Positions 59,017-64,000 of a stretch of 64,000 nucleotides of DNA are shown here, piece by piece. The stretch is from Dolomedes plantarius (lineage: Eukaryota > Arthropoda > Arachnida > Araneae > Dolomedidae): the NCBI GenBank assembly GCA_907164885.2, contig OU015492.1, forward strand, positions 206,677,493 to 206,741,492, written 5' to 3'. Position numbers and translations under genes: made by a program. Under the pieces are notes generated by a model. It was not told the origin of the DNA. It did not search any database and saw nothing but the letters and a program-made list of their open reading frames with translations. Each line of letters begins with the position of its first letter. The first letter of the stretch is position 1.

Positions 59017-60511
59017 GTTTTTTTTCTAATGAAATTGCTTAGTTCTGTTACCATGCAAACAATGTGTCGGGGAAGAATGCTTGTTGCCAAAATGCTTGTT
59101 TCTCACAAAGAACATTGACTTTTACAGAGGCATAACCTGAATATTTAGGGCTGGAGGGAGGTTGCTATTTCGGAAGCTGAAATTTTTACGTCTACTGAGA
59201 AGGGGAAGGTTGAGGAAAATTTACTTGAAATTATCTCCTTTTCCACTGGCTTTTTGATGCCGCATGGTTGCTACATTGAACTCAGTAATTCAGTTAGAAC
59301 ATTTTTCTTTTTCTACTCGTGAAAAAATAAATCAACTGACCGCCGACAGTGTTATAATTTCTGTTCATAAATACTTTCGTCTTATTCAAATATGCGCGAA
59401 ATTATTTCCAAAATATGCTATTATTCAGTATCTTCATCACAAATGTTGTATAATTAAAAAAATTAAACTGATTTTCATCAACTTTCCACCCGAAAATAAA
59501 TACTTTAGCTTAGCTTTCATTTCATACGGCTGAATTATTTCTTGCCGTTTGCTATAAACTACATTGCTAATAAATGAAAGAAAAACATGTTTTTTTACCT
59601 ATCTTTCACGAATACCTTATCTCTTTTACATTCCATTTTTTACTCGTATGAAGATAAGAAATGCATTCTGTACTAATAATATAAAGTGTCGAACATTTGA
59701 TTAGTTTGAGAGAAAGACACAGAGGACATAAAAGAATGCTTTTTAGCTTGAAATAAGAGAATGCTTGCTCTTAAAAGAATGCTTTTAAAGTTTCAAATTT
59801 ATTTTTAATTTGAAAAGAATATATTAAACAGACTGAATGGTTACAAATTTCAGAAACACATAAATAGGAGACATTGCATTATTAACAGTATTCAGAATAT
59901 TATAATCTAGAATAATGTTTGCAGATAAAACTCATAAATTAGTATGAATATAATTCTTTATGACTATAATAAGGACAAAATTATATCGACTCAGCAAATT
60001 ACCCCTAATATGTACATAAAGTCTAATTTTTTCCCGTATACTTAGCCGCTAAGAACAATTTCAGACAGAATTTTCATAAAATTTAATTTAATTACAGAAA
60101 AACAGAGTGTTGCAACTTCTTAAAAATTAAGACATTAATATTTTGATTGCAGATAAATAATATCTGTTGCATCTCGACTATCTATTTTTATCTTTTATTT
60201 CAGAACATTAAATTAAGCAGGTGATAAACTATTTTAATCTCTTTAAGTTCATTACATATCTTAAATTATTTAAATACAGTTTATTATCATTGCATTAGAT
60301 TTGACCCTAAGGGTTAAGTTTTTTGTTAAAGTTGCTTTTTAATTTTGTCTGCATAACTTTATACACGTTTAATAACTTCATATTTATAATTTTGTACTAT
60401 TTCATAACTTTAGCTAATTTATAAAAAATTTTTAAATATTACGACCGGTTATAAAATTACCAAACAGCTATCTTAAAATGTTCTGAAGGGAAGCTTTATC
60501 GCCTGCAATAT
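59017..60511. other. No feature seen
   Basis: AT-rich unique sequence. The 89-codon frame at 59264-59533 has no recognised motifs. Confidence 0.5.
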
Positions 60512-60719
60512 CTTATTACTAGGGATACGTAAATTTCGCATAAAAAATATAGAAATTTCGCAACAAAAAATACAATATATGAAAATTTCGCATTTATTCG
60601 CAAAAAAAAATATAAATTTAAATTTCGCCTTTATTTTTAAAAATGAACAATTTTGCTTTCTTGGATAGGTAAGTATCAAAATTCTTAGTTAAAAGCTAAC
60701 ATTGTATTAGTCTCCGTCT

Positions 60720-61230
60720 TGACTTTGTAGGGTTCGCGTGTTGCTGAGATGCAAATTTCTGGTAGCTGCGCAGTGCAGGCCAGTCGAAGTGAGTTCTTAG
60801 CAGGTGTCTGGTCTATTTAAGTGACACACGCTGAGTTGGCAAGAGCCCAAGAAGGGAGTGGAGATTTGTACGGTAGTGCGTTACGCTATTAGTAGAGATA
60901 CGAAAGAGTCGAGAAAAGTTAGATTGAGGGTGATAGCTGTATTTAACTGATAGAGCACGTATTAGTATTTAGCCTAGGTGGCTGCACGAGTTCGATAGTT
61001 ATTTCAGAGCCCGATGGTTACGGGTATTGTTAGTGAACGTATATTCTACCTGAAAGGTTTCATTACGACTTTAAAGTTCAGTTTCTTAGTACCGCAAGTT
61101 GCGGTACTGTTGTGTTATTATTCGAAGCCCCAAGTCGGTCTATGTTAGTCTACCTCTACGTAGAAAATAAAGGAATTATTTATATTTATGCCTATTACTT
61201 TATAGTGTGCCTGGACCGTTAGAGGAATCA
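60720..61230 (+). other. LTR- or promoter-like unique segment inside hAT
   Basis: A less AT-rich ~500-bp stretch with a TATTTAAG motif near 60817 and AATAAAGG near 61167, spaced like the TATA box and poly-A signal of an LTR. I could not find matching TG...CA borders or a target duplication, so a solo LTR is only a suggestion. It could equally be captured host DNA. Confidence 0.25.
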
Positions 61231-61462
61231 CAGGGTAAATAAGAAACAGAACCATATACCTTCTATCATTAATTACTATGTTGTACGTACTAAAATATCT
61301 CAGCATCTACTTTGTTAAAGGGACAATAGAGGCTTTGCAAAATTAAAAGGTAGCAGCATTTCGTTGCAATTAAAATCTGTATAACATCAGCAAGAGTCTC
61401 TTGGTTGACTACTGTAAATAGCTGAAATACCCTTTACTTTGGCGCTCAAGAGACGTTCTTAA

Positions 61463-62186
61463 GGGGACAGTGGACTTTCAAAATTGAGAAATTTGTCCAA
61501 AAATTCGATTTTTTTGAAAATTTTATTGAGTTGTGAAACTACGGACGAGTAGGAATGTGTTGCAAAAAGAATTTTTAATTTCTGCCATAACTTTCCTAGT
61601 TGTAGGCATTTGTATTTAATTTAGATATTATGTGGTTACTAATAGCAATAACTTTAAATGGGTTTTTCTCAAAATAAAAATTTTCATGTCATACGAATAT
61701 TCAAACTGCTCCAGGCGCATTTCTAATTATCGTATTGCTTTGAAATTTAAGTTTTATATACTTAACTGTATATCAAATAAATCTTATTGAAAAAAATTAT
61801 GCTTCGTAGCTCAGAATTTCTAAATTTTGTTCTTGAAAAGATGATTTATAGGTATTTTGCGTAATAAAAAGTGTGTTTTCACTATTATTATTTTTTTCTC
61901 TTTATATTTTTAATGAATAATTAAAATAAGCAATAAGTTTCATTGATAGCTCTATAAGGTATCCTGTAAATAAAAATTGCCATGTTATATGCAAAAGAAA
62001 TGCGCATGGAACATTTTTAATTAGGCCAATTTTTCATATAATTAATAATTCATAATTCATAAATTATTAATATTTCATCTTTAAATTTTTACCACTTTTA
62101 CATGTCTATGACACTAATCACATATTCAAATTTCAAGCAAATCCATTCAAAACAAAAAGAGTTAGGTTTGAAGGTCCACTGTCCCC
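61463..62186. mobile_element. TTAA-target element, GGGGACAGT family, copy 2
   Basis: TTAA at 61459-61462 and 62187-62190. Ends GGGGACAGTGGAC and, in complement, GGGGACAGTGGACC. Highly similar to 50890-51605. Nested inside the hAT-like element, so it is the younger insertion. A related-looking end, TTAAAGGGACAATAG, lies at about 61316 without a partner. Confidence 0.93.
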
Positions 62187-62764
62187 TTAAATCTACTAAA
62201 TTGCTCCACAAAACTTGATGGTTGATTTTTACAGTTAGATTTTTAAATTCGACTCCGGTACGGAAAATTCAGAGAAAATCCAAAGGAGAGAGAGATTTCT
62301 CAGTTGAAGGCCGCGGATGGTCTTAGAAAAGCAATTATGTTAAAAAATTATTACTATTATCACCTAATTTTGCTTAAAAAGCCATTTATCACTGAGTTTT
62401 CGCCAAAAAGTATTAAAAAATTAATTTTCGCATTTATTCGCCTCTATTTCTTAAATACGAAAATTACGTATCTCTACTTATTACTTGTTTATTCGACTTC
62501 GAGTTTATCGTTTACTGGTAACTCCGTTTTCGCGGCATTTTTAGGTAGATTTCCTGGTTTCAATTACTTTCGTTTGTTTACCTTCGTCTTCGTAGATTCT
62601 CTCGAATATTTGGCATATTATTCTGGAGCAGCATGTAATAAAAATGGATACTTTTTTGTTTACATCTTTTAGAATAACGACCCCTGATCTTGATCATTAA
62701 GACTTTAATTCATAAAGTTTTTCTTCATTCATACTTTGCATATGAATGTATATATATATATATA

Positions 62765-63163
62765 CTAGCATTATTGCCCGGCGTTGCCCGGGTAGATATA
62801 TAGATATAAAATTTTTCATGCATTCCATCAAAAAATACTGGGCTGCACCCCCCGCAAAATAAACACTTCACCCTGCCCCCCCCCGTCACCCCCAGACCAA
62901 CTCTCAAACCACCCCTCAGAACAAACCTCTTTTCCCCCGCGTATCTAATTAGACTGGTTGTGGTAAAGGGGCTGTATCCACATTTAAGAGGTGCGCTTAG
63001 GGGCACAAAAATCATTAAAAAATTAATTAAAAAAACTAATTGAGCCCCAAATTTCGTTTTTCCTGATTTAAGTTTCTTGGGTCCTAAACATTAACTGAGT
63101 CGAATTCGGTCCCGGTGGGTGAGACAGTCTATGATTCTATAGCGGACAAACAAACAGACAAGC

Positions 63164-63207
<44 letters not shown>
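62765..63207 (-). mobile_element. Helitron (minus), 5' end lost in TA array
   Basis: In complement the 3' end reads CCCGGGCAACGCCGGG then CAATAATGCTAG before T, a hairpin plus CTAG. The other side, in complement, reads TATAAAAGAGCTTGTCTGTT and GTTTGTCCGC after a TA array, which is how many arthropod Helitrons begin, but the initial TC is not visible. The interior has C-rich tracts. Confidence 0.7.

Positions 63208-63229
<22 letters not shown>
63169..63229. repeat. (TA)n then (GT)n microsatellite
   Basis: About 39 bp TA followed by about 22 bp GT at the 5' side of the Helitron. Confidence 0.95.
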
Positions 63230-64000
63230 TCCCACTATAGCGACATTTCCATAACTACATTTCTTTTTAGGCACCTTTAGATCTCATTAAGTTAACTTTA
63301 TACCAACGGAACCCATTTTATGTCTCCAGAGAAACAATAATGAACTAAAAACTCCGTTTCTAAACAATAACATTAATGGTATATCCTTGTAAAAGCTCTA
63401 AATTCTACGCATCATCATCATTTAGCTAATTATTTATTAATATCTAAAAATTCATTGTTATTCCCAAATGTGCATGCTTAATTACATGTAATGCTTACAG
63501 ATATATACGTATAATGACGCAATTAGATTATCCAAACTCTGGATTCTTGAGGGAAAAACAAGAACTTCCAGAGCATCAAAGTAATTACATAAAAATGTTA
63601 CTAAGGAAAAGATCTTTAACGATTTCTTAATAAAGGCAGAAAAAAATTAAAGTCTGTGTAATTAAGTAATGGAACCAGTTCATTTGCCTCCAAGTTGCTT
63701 TCGAACTTTCTCTGCCCCCCAAAACACTTCGCAGATTATTATTATCCGGGATCGAAAGCCCCCTCTTGCAGAAAATTAAGAAATCTCGCGAGGCGCCTCT
63801 TTTATGGGGTTCTAATGAAGAACAGATGCCCTTTTTAGGTTGTTGGATGGATTCTACGAGAGGGTGCTTGTGTGGGGAAGTGAAAGAACGAGAAACTGTT
63901 CCTCTTTAATTGTTTTGTTTCTTGTGGGAGATACAGCAGCATATTTCCATTGATTGAAAAGAGGGGAGTAAAATTGTTGGATAAATGGAAACAGTCAAAT
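63230..64000. other. No gene; GC-richer end block
   Basis: AT-rich to about 63650; then 63660-63960 is unique and less AT-rich with no supported coding frame. Cut by the window edge. Confidence 0.35.

Larger units (their letters stand above)
60520..62476. mobile_element. hAT-like element with nested TTAA element
   Basis: CTTATTAC is directly repeated at 60512-60519 and 62477-62484. The ends are TAGGGATACGTAAATTTCGC and, in complement, TAGAGATACGTAATTTTCGT. AATTTCGC motifs are repeated just inside each end (60530-60630 and 62405-62465). The terminus TAGGGATRCG is shared with the BED-finger elements at 10583 and 19310. A 724-bp TTAA element lies inside; the remaining ~1.2 kb has no transposase. 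Confidence 0.92.

Noticed and set aside
60720..61230. Solo LTR
   Set aside because: TATA-like and AATAAA-like motifs are spaced as in an LTR, but no TG...CA borders with a direct duplication could be found, so I kept only a low-confidence description.
62304..62672. 122-codon frame on the plus strand
   Set aside because: It crosses the hAT boundary and target duplication at 62476-62484, so its two halves were not originally joined; no recognisable motif.

Overview
This is AT-rich eukaryotic DNA of metazoan type, most likely from an arthropod. A chelicerate such as a spider would fit, but no host gene is present to prove it. The window has no operons, no long host coding region and no convincing host exon. 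Long (TA)n arrays, tRNA-derived SINEs, Helitrons, Tc1/mariner, hAT, Mutator-like and TTAA-target elements fill much of it. Nearly all recognisable protein coding is decayed transposase. I read it as intergenic or intronic DNA dominated by nested mobile elements.

Layout. 0-10 kb: TA-target MITEs (286-831, 2110-2615, 4621-5188 nested in 4383-5281, 8818-9222), a pair of perfect palindromes (5946-6066), a hAT-like element (6980-7668) and a hAT MITE with an 8-bp target duplication (9271-9724). 10-21 kb: two copies of a hAT-like element carrying only a BED zinc finger between arrays of CATCGATG palindromes (10583-11447 and 19310-20180), a Helitron (12615-13449), a 1.3-kb DD41D Tc1/mariner element (14442-15744), two 175-bp MITEs set in TA arrays, and a hAT MITE (20230-20815). 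21-31 kb: a tandem duplication holding a TTAA element plus its empty paralogous site, a second duplication holding a Helitron plus its empty site, a 5'-truncated LINE with poly-A and a 14-bp TSD, another Helitron, a SINE, and a mariner whose 3' end is present at both ends in inverted orientation.

30.8-36.4 kb: a 5.6-kb Mutator-like element with satellite-like terminal inverted repeats, a broken transposase, a captured hAT transposase fragment and a roughly 690-bp near-perfect palindrome. 40.7-42.5 kb: a hAT element with another hAT nested in its terminal repeat and a SINE in its body. Each hAT has a perfect 8-bp TSD. 42.7-44 kb: two Helitrons 10 bp apart, the second containing a tRNA-like segment. 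45-47.5 kb: a MITE in a TA array, a second DD41D element split by a TTAA-target insertion, and a small MITE. 50-64 kb: two copies of a 720-bp TTAA element, one nested inside a hAT-like element (60520-62476), more MITEs, tandem hAT-like insertions and a Helitron end.

Nothing here works together as a pathway. The order of events can be read from the nesting and from the two empty paralogous sites. Element boundaries were found by eye from terminal repeats and target duplications. Family names rest on motif recognition, not on a database search.
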